29,275 nucleotides of DNA, from NCBI GenBank assembly GCA_040219275.1, contig JAVJSU010000022.1:1-29275 (forward strand). The letters are read 5' to 3'. Positions 9,164-18,234 of the stretch are shown here, piece after piece. The stretch comes from JAVJSU01 sp040219275. GTDB taxonomy: Bacteria; Chloroflexota; Anaerolineae; Aggregatilineales; Phototrophicaceae. The notes below the pieces were generated by a model. It did no database searches, had not been told where the DNA came from, and saw only the letters and a program-made list of their open reading frames with translations. Every line of letters starts with the position of its first letter. Positions within the stretch are counted from its first letter, which is position 1. A program made the position numbers and the translations under genes.

Positions 9164-11209
9164 TCAGTCTTCCATAAGATCTTCCATATTGTTTGTGACT
9201 AAACGCATTGTCGCCACATCACGGCGTAAATCAAAGAGGTCAACATCGGTACTATCCCGATTCGATGCGCGATTACACTCATTGTAAATACGTTGCATTG
9301 GCACATAATCCAGAAATTCTTCAACAGGTGCTTCATCAAATCCATGTTCATCACCTGTGAATAATTCATAAATCGTCACAAACAACTGGCAATCAAATGC
9401 CGTTGGTTCCCATTGTTCTGAGATTTTTAGTAAGTCAATGGTTGCTTCAAGTGTCGTTGGGGTGCGCGCTTCAAGCGTCCCCTGTGCATCAACGGTCGCA
9501 ATAGCATTATTGGTCTGTTCAATATCAGGTGTAATCGTGGGCGTTGGTGTGCTGGTTGGTGTGGGCGTACTCGTCAATGTATGGGTCGGCGTGGGCGTTG
9601 GTGTATTGCTCGGTGTCACGGTCGGTGTACTGGTTGCTGTATGGGTCGGTGTGGCGGTTGCTGTATGCGTATGGGTTAGCGTCGGTGTGGCGGTGGACGT
9701 TAGCGTCGGTGTGGCGGTGGACGTTAGCGTTGGTGTGGAAGTAGGCTCTACTACCACTTGTTGCAAGGCCTCTCCGGTTGCTGTGCTGACATCATTGTTT
9801 TCTGTAGGGATTAGCGTTACTTCGGCAGAGGGCGTGGCTGATGAGTCATCCTGTTGTGCCGTTTCCGTAACAACATCCAGCGAGGCTAACTGAGTGCCGA
9901 GCGTGAGTTCGATCCGTTGGGTACGATTAAGGGTGGGCGTTAAGGTTGTGTTGGCACTCACAACTGCCGCCGATTGTGTTAGTGACGGATCCTGACCGGA
10001 GTCATCACCGCCACCACCCAACGAAAGTAAAATGAATATAAGAACTACCAAAAATGCAAGTCCGCCAACCGCGAACCCCATTGCCATTGGGCGATTCTCA
10101 TTAATCTGGGTAAGTATGGCGCTCCGTGCCCGTGCGATGATAGGTTCATTTGGAGATGCCGCTTCAATGACATCAATATCGCGGACAATGTCACGTAATC
10201 TTTTACTGAAGTCCACACAACAGGTGAAGTCCGGGGATTGAGATTCAACGGTTTCTCCGCTTGATGAGACTCCTTTAAACGCCGTAAATGCCTGAGCGAA
10301 TAGCGCATCAATTTGTCTGGCAATGTCGTTATTCACGATATTCTCAAGATGTTCGCCGGGGGCGCTTTCCCATGTGAGGTTTTCTGGCGAAAAATGCCGC
10401 ATCTTTTGATAAAAGCCATCCGCATTGTCACCGAATGGTTGTTGCCCCCCCGTCATGATCTCATAGGATGAGATAATGAACGCGTACAGATCATCTTGCT
10501 TTGTTGCAATTCGATGCATCCGTGCGGGAGACATATAATCGCGCGTGCCAATAGACCGGAAGGCCTCCATTCGGGTTAAATTGCGTGCGGCAGGTTCCGC
10601 AATGTCATCCTCTCCATCACTTTCCGCTTTGGCGATTCCGAAGTCGATTAAAATAGCCTGTGCATCTCGATTACATAAAAAATTGTGAGGTTTGATGTCA
10701 CGGTGGATTACGTTGAGAGAATGCACATAGTCAATTGCCACCGCAATTTGGTTCAACACATCCGCGCGTTTGGAGAGCGATAAGTTTTCTCGAAGAAACG
10801 TGAGTTTGTCGGAATTATCGGTGGAGAGATCAACATAGCCCCGATAATATTTCATCGCGAAGACGTAATCGCTGTTGTTGATATCAAGGGTGCCGTCGTT
10901 ATGATAATGAAGCCCATCCCATAGGTACAGCACAATATTCGATCTTTCCGGATCGGGGATGCGCTTAATAATTTCAATCTCGCGGACAAAGTAATTCTGA
11001 CATTGCTGTTGCTTGCCCGCCGACATCGGGCTTCCATCGGGATTTATGTTCGACAGAATTTTGACGACACATTCCTGAGAAAAATCGCCTTGCGTATCTT
11101 CCGCAATCCAAACCTCACCAAATGCGCCGCGTCCGAGGCGTTTTATCAGTCGCCATTTTCCGGCAATAATCTCATCTTGTGAATTGGAATAGAAAATGTC
11201 GTCGGTCAC
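9164..11209 (-). CDS. Transmembrane Ser/Thr protein kinase (PknB-type) with Thr/Pro-rich stalk
   Basis: A eukaryotic-type kinase of 681 residues. The start is GTG at 11209-11207 with AAGGA seven bases upstream. Visible motifs are the glycine loop GRGAFGEVW (26-34), Lys50 in VVKIL, catalytic HRDIKPHN (169-176), DFG (189-191) and an activation segment ending GTRDYMSPAR, where the usual APE is replaced by PAR. One membrane span (about 376-397) is followed by a low-complexity TPT/TST stalk (about 485-565) and a roughly 115-residue exterior domain of unknown fold, so it is a candidate envelope sensor. It is divergent from an operon with a PP2C phosphatase and FHA-domain proteins, which suggests its phosphorylations are erased by the former and read by the latter. 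The actual substrates are inference. Confidence 0.93.
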   Translation of the reverse strand: MTDDIFYSNSQDEIIAGKWRLIKRLGRGAFGEVWIAEDTQGDFSQECVVKILSNINPDGSPMSAGKQQQCQNYFVREIEIIKRIPDPERSNIVLYLWDGLHYHNDGTLDINNSDYVFAMKYYRGYVDLSTDNSDKLTFLRENLSLSKRADVLNQIAVAIDYVHSLNVIHRDIKPHNFLCNRDAQAILIDFGIAKAESDGEDDIAEPAARNLTRMEAFRSIGTRDYMSPARMHRIATKQDDLYAFIISSYEIMTGGQQPFGDNADGFYQKMRHFSPENLTWESAPGEHLENIVNNDIARQIDALFAQAFTAFKGVSSSGETVESQSPDFTCCVDFSKRLRDIVRDIDVIEAASPNEPIIARARSAILTQINENRPMAMGFAVGGLAFLVVLIFILLSLGGGGDDSGQDPSLTQSAAVVSANTTLTPTLNRTQRIELTLGTQLASLDVVTETAQQDDSSATPSAEVTLIPTENNDVSTATGEALQQVVVEPTSTPTLTSTATPTLTSTATPTLTHTHTATATPTHTATSTPTVTPSNTPTPTPTHTLTSTPTPTSTPTPTITPDIEQTNNAIATVDAQGTLEARTPTTLEATIDLLKISEQWEPTAFDCQLFVTIYELFTGDEHGFDEAPVEEFLDYVPMQRIYNECNRASNRDSTDVDLFDLRRDVATMRLVTNNMEDLMED
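9540..9750 (-). repeat. Low-complexity repeats encoding the kinase Thr/Pro stalk
   Basis: Imperfect short repeats (GGTGT-GGCGGT type on the plus strand) encode TPTLTSTA-like units. A 24-base unit occurs twice exactly and in tandem (9675-9698, 9699-9722), with a third partial copy from 9723. Such a tract is prone to copy-number slippage, changing stalk length in 8-residue steps. Confidence 0.8.
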
Positions 11210-11248
11210 GTTGGTGTCCTTGAGATGGATAAGTTTGTAATGTGATGA

Positions 11249-11263
11249 TAAAGATTATCTTTA
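11249..11263. promoter_or_regulatory. Perfect 7-1-7 dyad, candidate operator
   Basis: TAAAGAT-T-ATCTTTA is a perfect palindrome around a single T, 40 bases upstream of the kinase start codon. The position and symmetry fit a dimeric regulator's site. The regulator is unknown and not encoded recognisably in the window. Confidence 0.4.
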
Positions 11264-11378
11264 CCATATTACCAGTGATGATGCCATTAATAGCGTTAAA
11301 ATCTACTTGATCTTGCGATGTTGATAAATTGTAATGTCTAAAATTAGCAATCTTAAGGCATTTTTGTAGCCAGATCGC

Positions 11379-11401
11379 AAAGATAATGATAAGCTATCTT
11401 T
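11379..11401. promoter_or_regulatory. Second dyad sharing the ATCTTT half-site
   Basis: AAAGATA (11379-11385) and TATCTTT (11395-11401) are perfect complements around 9 bases. The half-site overlaps in sequence with the 11249-11263 dyad, suggesting a pair of related binding sites about 130 bases apart in the divergent promoter region. Confidence 0.35.
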
Positions 11402-11470
11402 ATATCTAAAAATTTCCTAAAAATATTGTGCACTGACTATGGATACAATAAATATCATTATCCACAGGCA

Positions 11471-11498
11471 TTGCCTTCCAGTATTCGCCTATTATAAA
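11471..11498 (+). promoter_or_regulatory. Possible sigma70-like promoter of the secretion operon
   Basis: TTGCCT and TATAAA are separated by 16 bases. The -10 matches five of six consensus positions (TATAAT) and the -35 four of six (TTGACA). The short resulting leader is consistent with the weak ribosome-binding site of the first gene. Picked by eye only. Confidence 0.35.
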
Positions 11499-11517
11499 CA
11501 CTCTGGTTTAAGCACCT

Positions 11518-12000
11518 ATGTCTTTAGAGAATCTTCTGCTCATTGTAATAATTGGAATCGGCATTGTAGGAGTCATGGTGGTTGCGTGGTTTTTGTTAAC
11601 CATGTATCTTCAAATGAATGATGACAGCTACAGCAATAATGAAGTGGATACGACACCCTATCCACAAAATACACCGCCAACCTCACATTCAGATCCTGTT
11701 CCTCCACAAAATAATGTTGTGGGTGGGACGAGCCTGATTAAGCGGGCTGAACTCGAACAACGGATGCGTGACAATGCTCCTGTGAAGTCCGATCCGGTTG
11801 CCGAACAACCCCCGAAACAATCAGGTAATCCTATTCAGTGGCCGCGTATCAACAAATCAAATCAAACTTCCAATGAACCGGCTACTTCAAAAGTGCCTAC
11901 GCGCAATAAACGTAAGAGTGATACCGGTGACTTACGACCTGTTTCAAAACCAAGGCGCGAAAATAAGTGGACCGGTTTAGGTGCTGACTGGGATGAGTAG
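11518..12000 (+). CDS. Small single-pass membrane protein, first gene of secretion operon
   Basis: This 160-residue protein has a short N-end, one strongly hydrophobic helix at about residues 5-30 rich in Ile/Val/Gly, and then a polar Pro/Asn/Gln/Lys-rich, probably disordered tail ending GLGADWDE. I recognise no family. The ribosome-binding site is weak, but no alternative start lies ahead of the membrane helix. It is followed 52 bases later by the PP2C gene and heads the operon that holds the FtsK-type ATPase. A structural accessory role at the membrane, in the place held by EssA-type small proteins in Firmicutes, is conceivable but rests only on position and topology. Confidence 0.75.
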   Translation: MSLENLLLIVIIGIGIVGVMVVAWFLLTMYLQMNDDSYSNNEVDTTPYPQNTPPTSHSDPVPPQNNVVGGTSLIKRAELEQRMRDNAPVKSDPVAEQPPKQSGNPIQWPRINKSNQTSNEPATSKVPTRNKRKSDTGDLRPVSKPRRENKWTGLGADWDE

Positions 12001-12052
12001 TGAGGAATCCCGGAAAATATTTCGATCAGGAGCTTAGAAAATTTCCCTGACC

Positions 12053-13309
12053 ATGTTTGATGACAGCTACAGTTCACAGGATATTCATGTCCTTCGCTTA
12101 CTGCCAGATGAAAATGGCAAAATGGATATTGTCGCTCACGAGAATCAGAAATTTTATAGTGAGGGCGATCTTCGTGTTGCTTTTCGTGTAAAGCAGGATG
12201 GCGACAAAATAGCGTTTAGCATGACGTTGCTTTCTGAAAGATCTACCACGATTGTGGTGGATAAGCAATCACATCCCCTTGAAGCAGGGGAAAGTGTTGA
12301 TATTTACAGTGGAAGTCATGTGTCCATCAGTGGCACGCCCTATACTGCGGTGATTGAAGTTCGTGAGATTACCAATTTACGTCCCAAAAACCTGATTAAT
12401 AACCTGTGTGTAAACACAAGATATGCGATTGCTCCCGGAGGGCGTCGCGATCAACAGGATGCGCTGGGTTTCTACAGCCAGGACTCATTAGATGGTACGC
12501 GTGAATATCTCTGGCTGGTTGCTGATGGCGTAACCGGAGCAAATCGGGGTGAGGTCGCCAGTAATTTTGCGGTTGAATTTGTTCTCTGGTATTTCTTCAA
12601 CACGGCGGGTGATCCACTTGATCGGTTGATTGAAGGTGTATTGCAGGCCAGCCGTGAAATTGCCGACTATAGCAAGCAAATTACGGCATATCATCGTATG
12701 GCTGACCCGGAACATCGGTCTATACGCGTAGCAACTACGATGACCGCAGTAGCAATGGTTGACAAGAAATGGCATATCGTCATCGTAGGGGATTCCTCTG
12801 CATTTCTATACAATCCTTATGGTTCGGAAAAGGTGCGATGGTTTGAGCAGGCGGACGCCCGCGAACCGGATACAGGGTATCTCAGAGTTGCTTTAGGAAA
12901 ACCCAGCTTATCCAGAGATGACATTATGTCTAGAACGCTTGATGTCGGTATTCTGGATTTTATGTTGTTGTGTACAGACGGTTTAACCGATGTGCTCCCT
13001 CCTTCAAATGTGGTCAATAAATTCCACAACGTGGATCTCGCCTCAGAGCATTGGACAAACTTACCCAATGAGTTCATTCAAGAGATTTATGATTTTGAGG
13101 GGGATGATAATATTGCCATTCTTTTAGCACGGTTAGATTTGAAAGACTTTGGCAACGTATTTAAAGATGCAAGTCCGCATGTGCATTTGAGACTTCCAGA
13201 CGAGAGACCGATGCCCCTGGAAGTTGATGAGCAGGACATCAATACCGTGACGGACTCTGCAAAAGAAGATAAAAAGCCGGGCTTTTTGGGAAGATTCTTA
13301 AAGAAATAA
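12053..13309 (+). CDS. PP2C-family Ser/Thr phosphatase
   Basis: This 418-residue protein carries a full set of PPM/PP2C metal-binding motifs: RRDQQDA (131-137, Asp136), VADGVTG (156-162, Asp158-Gly159), GDSSAF (246-251), LLCTDGL (305-311, Asp309) and EGDDNIA (349-355). The catalytic domain spans about 118-360. It is preceded by a beta-rich 110-residue N-domain I cannot assign and followed by a polar tail with a basic end. There is no membrane segment, so it acts in the cytosol. PP2C enzymes reverse Ser/Thr phosphorylation made by PknB-type kinases; the divergent neighbour encodes one. An AGGAG lies at 12028-12032, rather far (20 bases) from the ATG, and an in-frame TAG at 12035-12037 limits earlier starts to non-standard codons. 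Confidence 0.92.
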   Translation: MFDDSYSSQDIHVLRLLPDENGKMDIVAHENQKFYSEGDLRVAFRVKQDGDKIAFSMTLLSERSTTIVVDKQSHPLEAGESVDIYSGSHVSISGTPYTAVIEVREITNLRPKNLINNLCVNTRYAIAPGGRRDQQDALGFYSQDSLDGTREYLWLVADGVTGANRGEVASNFAVEFVLWYFFNTAGDPLDRLIEGVLQASREIADYSKQITAYHRMADPEHRSIRVATTMTAVAMVDKKWHIVIVGDSSAFLYNPYGSEKVRWFEQADAREPDTGYLRVALGKPSLSRDDIMSRTLDVGILDFMLLCTDGLTDVLPPSNVVNKFHNVDLASEHWTNLPNEFIQEIYDFEGDDNIAILLARLDLKDFGNVFKDASPHVHLRLPDERPMPLEVDEQDINTVTDSAKEDKKPGFLGRFLKK

Positions 13310-13377
13310 AGTCAAAACACTTTATTTAGTGTCTCGTCGGTTAAACATCTTCGACGACAACATTAGGGGGACATTAA

Positions 13378-16300
13378 ATGTATTATCGCTTCTTGATGAA
13401 TAACCGCTTATTTGCTGTTATCTTTCTAATTCTCTGTATTACTTCTATATCGATCGTTTCTGCCCAGAACAACAATGAAGAAGTGCCGCCGCCTACGGTG
13501 AATATCTTGAGTAGTGAGCAGTTCGATAACACTATGGTATTCGATGTTGCTGTGTTGACAGCGCAGGGAACAGGCGCGGGCATTCTAGGGGAGCCGGACT
13601 TTCAGGCAACTGTTGGAGAGATTGATCCCATTACGCCGCTGGAAGTGAGATCGTTGCTCCCTGAAGAACGTGCCCCGCTTTCTTTAGTCATGCTCGTGGA
13701 TGTGACCGATACCATGTCCCCTGTATTAGTACGCGAATTAGCATCCCTCGTTAACGCATTAAATAATCCCGTGAATTTCCCGGATGCTGAAATTGCTGTC
13801 ATTCCTTTCAGTGATCAAATTGAAGTCAACATGGCCTTCCCGATGGGCGCGAGTGAATTCTCTTCAGATTTTTCCAGCGCGGCGGCGGCCATCCAAGCAT
13901 TTGAAGTACGGCCTATTCGCCCTGATGCGAATGTCATCATCAACGCGGTGAGCGCAGGGGTAAATTTAGTACAGGCGAATCAAAATCCAACAGTCGAGCG
14001 CGATTATGTCATTCTGCTGGTGACGGACGCGGCGGATACTTCCATAGAAACGCAGGAGTCATTGACTTCCATTGTGCAGAATATCCAGCAGTCCGGCGTG
14101 CGCACTTTTTCCATTACATTACCGGAATTAGCGGGACAACGTCGCTTGCCGGATGTCAATCTTGCGGGGGCATTTGTCGGGAACTCAGGACACTTGTATC
14201 AGTATGCCGCGCAGACATCCGATGTGAACGCCGCGAATAGCCACCTTGCCAATAGCATCAATAGCTTCATAGATGCTCTGCAATCACAGTACGAGGTTCG
14301 GTTTGACCTCACAAATCGGGGCATCACTAACGAGGTTCGGTTTGTCATCAATGCGCTGGTGGGGGGGGCGATTGGGTCAGATTCAACTACCATTCGCTAT
14401 ATCGAGCAAATTTACGATCTGCGCTTTGCAAATGTGCAGGATCGCGATCGTGTGACGGGGATTGTTGATCTGACTTTACAACTCTCCGAGCCTTTACCTC
14501 AAGATCGGAATTACACGTATCAATTCTATATACAGGAATTATCAAACACGAGAGCCGACCCCGTTCTTTTACCCTGCGGTGATGCGTCTCAACCAACGTG
14601 TTTGTGGGACACGACAACCGCAATTGCGCCGGGGTTTGTGTCCATTGGTGCGTATGTTGTAGATTCAAATGGCATCGGGGTTGCGCAGACATCACCGACC
14701 ATGCTCAACGTTTATCGCCCATTAGATGTCATCATCCCCGAAGAGAATATCGGTGTGCTTCAAATCTCAGCGGGCACAATTGGGTTAGAGAGCGCCGGAG
14801 CGAATTTATTACAACTCTATGCTGGTTTAGAGGATGAAACGTTATCCCCGGTAGCTTCCACAGCGCTGGAGCGCGACGGGCAGACGATTTTATCTTGGGA
14901 TAGTTCTGGGTTTTTGCCAGTAGAGGCAGACCCCGGTACCGCATTTAACCTTAATATTCGTGTTGATGTGGTTGATTCAACGCGCAACATCCTCATCGCA
15001 CGCTTTGAGGGTGAGGATATTTCACTAATTTCATCGCCTGAATACACCGTCGAACTAAACGACCTTCAGGAAAATATCGCCATCAGTACGCTAGTTATGG
15101 TAAGTGCATCGCTGGCTCAAACGCCCATCCCTGGCGATTATCTCGCCATTATTGAGCTTTCAGAAGCGGGACAACCGATGCTTCTGGCCTGTGTGGAGGA
15201 CGAAGGTACATCACGCAACTATGAATTAAACACCTCTGCACGGCAACCGGGCAGTGTGATGATTGCCGCGGCAGTCTTACGTGGCTCTTGCGCTTCGGGA
15301 ACGATCATTAGTCTGGAACAGGCTGGGATTAATCTCTATAATCCGATCACTGCGGTTGACATGATTGGTGAACGGAATGGTTTCGTCGCCGGTAATGTGG
15401 CTTTTAACGTGAATGTTGCGGATTTGCCGAGTGCACAAGTGGCTTATCTGTATGTTGATGATACGCGGATCGCACAGGTTGCGGTGGATCGAAATGTCGA
15501 ACTGACTCTGACAGCGAATCTTGATCGTATTTTGTTTACGCAGGAAACAGCGACAGAATTATCGGTTGTCTTTCGTATTGATGTGGTCAACGTCGCAGGG
15601 AGTGTGCTGGGCAGATGGATTCGAGAAGCGAATGCAATTGCCACACCTGATTATGCCATTCAGATTGAAGGGCTTCCCGGTGTAACAGAGGCTGATAGCA
15701 ATCTAGTGATGGAAGTCAGTGGTGAATATCGTTTATCGGCGAGTGTCAACGAATTGCTTGCGGAAGTTGGCGATCAGCTGGCGTTAGTCGAAATCATTCC
15801 CGATGATGGACTGAATGCGGTCCGCGGTAGTCTGCGTGTTTTGGAAATCACGCCATCATCACCCTTAACTTATAACCTCAACACGGCGACTTCTCCTTCC
15901 GGATTATATCGCTTAGGTGTCGTTCTGCTTCGCACGCCGAATATACAGCGAGGGATGACAATCTCCTGCGAAAATTTATCTTTCTCAGGTGTTGTGGTTT
16001 GTGATCAAGAGATCATCGCGAGCAGTACACCGATCTTATTGAACGTTTTTAGCCCACTTACAGGGGTTTCGCTTGACAGTCCGCAAGGGTTTGTCGGTGG
16101 AGAAGTTACACTTCGCGTCCCGCTGGATAACTTCCCACAGACCGAGAACGTGAGCGTTTATCTTAATGAAGCGCAAATCGTCACCACGCAACAGGCTGAA
16201 GGAAATATTCTTCAATTAAGCTTCGATTTGAACGATACGCTTTTTGATGCCACCGCTGATGACTCACAGACTGTGGTCATACGGGTTGATTTACAGACGC

Positions 16301-18231
16301 AAATTACTCAAGAGCGACCTCTTGTTCTGGCACGTTGGGAGAGCACTTCACTTACGGCACTCGCCGTCCCGGACTATACCGGTGAGATTACAATTTCACC
16401 GCAACCGGATAATAATCAACTCATCAACGGAGACTATACCCTCACCGGTAGTCTTTCTGATGCGCCGGTCACAGAATTGGGGCATCGTTTAGCGTTGGTT
16501 CTCTTGCGGCTTGATGATCCCAATGGTGGTTATCGCATTCTGGAAACTAGCGAAGCGGGTGAGGCGATCACCTTTGATTGGAATACCGCTAGTCTGCTGA
16601 CGCCGGGTTTGTATCGATTTGCTACAGTCGTCATTGATAGAAACGATAATCTGGTTGGTATCGATTCCTTGAGCGAAATCTGTGAATCCTCTGTGGCACA
16701 ACGAAACGCCGGATGTTCACAGGTCTTGAACGTTTTTGAAACGCTCTCAAGCTTGCAAATCACACCAATTAATAACAATGCGGTGAGTGGTTCAGATGTC
16801 AATATTAGCGTTAACATTGCAGGAATACCGGGGGCGAACACGGTCATTTTCCGCATTCCTGATCTGAATGGCACATGGTTAGAATTTCCTGAAGCCGTAA
16901 GTAATTCTGACACAATTAGCATGACATGGGATGTGGAAGGAATTTACTTTGCAACGGATGCTGCGACGACAACACGTGATGTGGAGGTAGTTGCTGAAGT
17001 CTGGCGTATTAACGAGGCAGAGCGCATTTTACTCTCCCGTAATACACGGAATATCACAGTCCAGCGGTTGGTCAGTTATGCAGTCAGCTTTGAAAGTGTT
17101 CAAGGCAATGCACTCATCGACAGCCCGACAGAGTTCAGCGTGGTAATTGAGCCGGAACCGGTGCTTGGTCCGAACGACCAATTAATCTATTTTTACAGTC
17201 TTGGTGATGTTGAGTTATCACCCTCATCTTCTGATGGTTCGACAGTCACCATTGACCCCTCCGGCTTTATTACAGGACCGGGTAACTATCCGTTACAGGT
17301 TAGCGTCAACCTTGATACCACGCTTCTTGCGGAAGAGACGGTGACGGTTCGCCTTGTGGATACGACGAGCTTGCAACCCAGAGGCGATTTTTCACGGGAG
17401 CGACTGGTTGGTCGTAATACGCTTGAAGTGGACAATTACCCTGATGTGACCAGTATCGTCATTCGTTTTCAGCCAGAGGGGCAGAGCAATTTTGTCGATC
17501 TAGTCACCCCTGTGGATGTTCAAGATAGCGCCATTACAAGCGCGTCAATCAATCTCAACGATGCGACGATTTTTGACAATAGCGATGTGCGTGAATTGGA
17601 CGGATTGCTCCAGATTGAGCTTCGTGATGCCGCTAACCAGCCCCTGTATCGATGGGTGGCCATGCGAACTATTGCCTATGACAATAGCCTTCCCATCTGG
17701 GTTGTGTTGCTGGTGGGTGTGGTCGTATTTTTCGCGGTAGGCGGTGTGTATATCGCCATCACACGTGATCTTAGGACGCGTTTCCGCTTCCGGAATAACC
17801 AGTACACAACCGTTTTCGGGGATGGCTTATTTGCCGTCTTTACACCACAAAGCAAAAGTGTTCCGAACGACTTTGTGCCACTGAAAAATAGCAAATATAT
17901 GACCGTTGGACGTAAGATTTCAAATCCGTCACGGCGGGACCCACAACCTGATATCGCCTTCGCATCACGTGAGATTTCCCGCATTCTCGGACGGTTTACA
18001 GTGCGCAATGACGGGCGTCTGTACTTCATCGCCCAGAAAAATGCCCGTTATAACGTTATGATTAACGGGGTTCCTTTAGAAGAAGAATCGTCTGATAAAT
18101 ATAACAAAGGGGATTACTCCGTTTGGCTCGATGTCAACGACGAACTCGGCTTCGGGCGTACCGGCGGGTACCGTATTCGCCTTATTTCACAAGAACAACT
18201 TGACGATTTTATGCCACAGGGGGGCAATTAA
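13378..18231 (+). CDS. vWA/Ig-like membrane protein with cytosolic FHA-like tail
   Basis: This 1617-residue protein starts at an ATG with AGGGGGA six bases upstream. A signal peptide covers about 1-29. A von Willebrand A domain follows (about 100-300) with a MIDAS-like DVTDTMS at 108-114 (Thr in place of the usual Ser residues) and VTDAAD at 215-220. Four tandem Ig/CARDB-like repeats of 210-236 residues begin near 442, 652, 888 and 1117. A single membrane helix at about 1440-1463 leads to a cytosolic domain with TVGRK (1509-1513), SREISRILGRF and NGVPL, which looks like a divergent FHA fold lacking the canonical SxxH. It precedes the ATPase by 3 bases. Likely an envelope scaffold linking the outside to the ATPase; family assignment beyond domains is uncertain. 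Confidence 0.85.
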   Translation: MYYRFLMNNRLFAVIFLILCITSISIVSAQNNNEEVPPPTVNILSSEQFDNTMVFDVAVLTAQGTGAGILGEPDFQATVGEIDPITPLEVRSLLPEERAPLSLVMLVDVTDTMSPVLVRELASLVNALNNPVNFPDAEIAVIPFSDQIEVNMAFPMGASEFSSDFSSAAAAIQAFEVRPIRPDANVIINAVSAGVNLVQANQNPTVERDYVILLVTDAADTSIETQESLTSIVQNIQQSGVRTFSITLPELAGQRRLPDVNLAGAFVGNSGHLYQYAAQTSDVNAANSHLANSINSFIDALQSQYEVRFDLTNRGITNEVRFVINALVGGAIGSDSTTIRYIEQIYDLRFANVQDRDRVTGIVDLTLQLSEPLPQDRNYTYQFYIQELSNTRADPVLLPCGDASQPTCLWDTTTAIAPGFVSIGAYVVDSNGIGVAQTSPTMLNVYRPLDVIIPEENIGVLQISAGTIGLESAGANLLQLYAGLEDETLSPVASTALERDGQTILSWDSSGFLPVEADPGTAFNLNIRVDVVDSTRNILIARFEGEDISLISSPEYTVELNDLQENIAISTLVMVSASLAQTPIPGDYLAIIELSEAGQPMLLACVEDEGTSRNYELNTSARQPGSVMIAAAVLRGSCASGTIISLEQAGINLYNPITAVDMIGERNGFVAGNVAFNVNVADLPSAQVAYLYVDDTRIAQVAVDRNVELTLTANLDRILFTQETATELSVVFRIDVVNVAGSVLGRWIREANAIATPDYAIQIEGLPGVTEADSNLVMEVSGEYRLSASVNELLAEVGDQLALVEIIPDDGLNAVRGSLRVLEITPSSPLTYNLNTATSPSGLYRLGVVLLRTPNIQRGMTISCENLSFSGVVVCDQEIIASSTPILLNVFSPLTGVSLDSPQGFVGGEVTLRVPLDNFPQTENVSVYLNEAQIVTTQQAEGNILQLSFDLNDTLFDATADDSQTVVIRVDLQTQITQERPLVLARWESTSLTALAVPDYTGEITISPQPDNNQLINGDYTLTGSLSDAPVTELGHRLALVLLRLDDPNGGYRILETSEAGEAITFDWNTASLLTPGLYRFATVVIDRNDNLVGIDSLSEICESSVAQRNAGCSQVLNVFETLSSLQITPINNNAVSGSDVNISVNIAGIPGANTVIFRIPDLNGTWLEFPEAVSNSDTISMTWDVEGIYFATDAATTTRDVEVVAEVWRINEAERILLSRNTRNITVQRLVSYAVSFESVQGNALIDSPTEFSVVIEPEPVLGPNDQLIYFYSLGDVELSPSSSDGSTVTIDPSGFITGPGNYPLQVSVNLDTTLLAEETVTVRLVDTTSLQPRGDFSRERLVGRNTLEVDNYPDVTSIVIRFQPEGQSNFVDLVTPVDVQDSAITSASINLNDATIFDNSDVRELDGLLQIELRDAANQPLYRWVAMRTIAYDNSLPIWVVLLVGVVVFFAVGGVYIAITRDLRTRFRFRNNQYTTVFGDGLFAVFTPQSKSVPNDFVPLKNSKYMTVGRKISNPSRRDPQPDIAFASREISRILGRFTVRNDGRLYFIAQKNARYNVMINGVPLEEESSDKYNKGDYSVWLDVNDELGFGRTGGYRIRLISQEQLDDFMPQGGN

Positions 18232-18234
18232 CAG

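Larger units (their letters stand above)
11210..11517. promoter_or_regulatory. Divergent intergenic region between kinase and secretion operon
   Basis: These 308 AT-rich bases separate the minus-strand kinase from the plus-strand operon and must hold promoters for both. I see no ORF in it supported by a ribosome-binding site. It holds two dyads built from the same ATCTTTA half-site, listed separately. A possible rightward promoter is TTGCCT (11471-11476), 16 bases, TATAAA (11493-11498), placing transcription start about a dozen bases before the 11518 ATG. No convincing leftward promoter could be picked by eye. Confidence 0.6.

Noticed and set aside
9675..9722. CRISPR-like direct repeat
   Set aside because: The two 24-base copies are directly adjacent without spacers and in frame with the kinase stalk, so this is a coding tandem repeat.
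9438..9893. 151-residue plus-strand ORF of VGVGV/VSVGVAV repeats inside the kinase gene
   Set aside because: It is the complement of the Thr/Pro stalk repeats; its low complexity keeps the opposite frame open. No ribosome-binding site, and the kinase on the other strand is certain.
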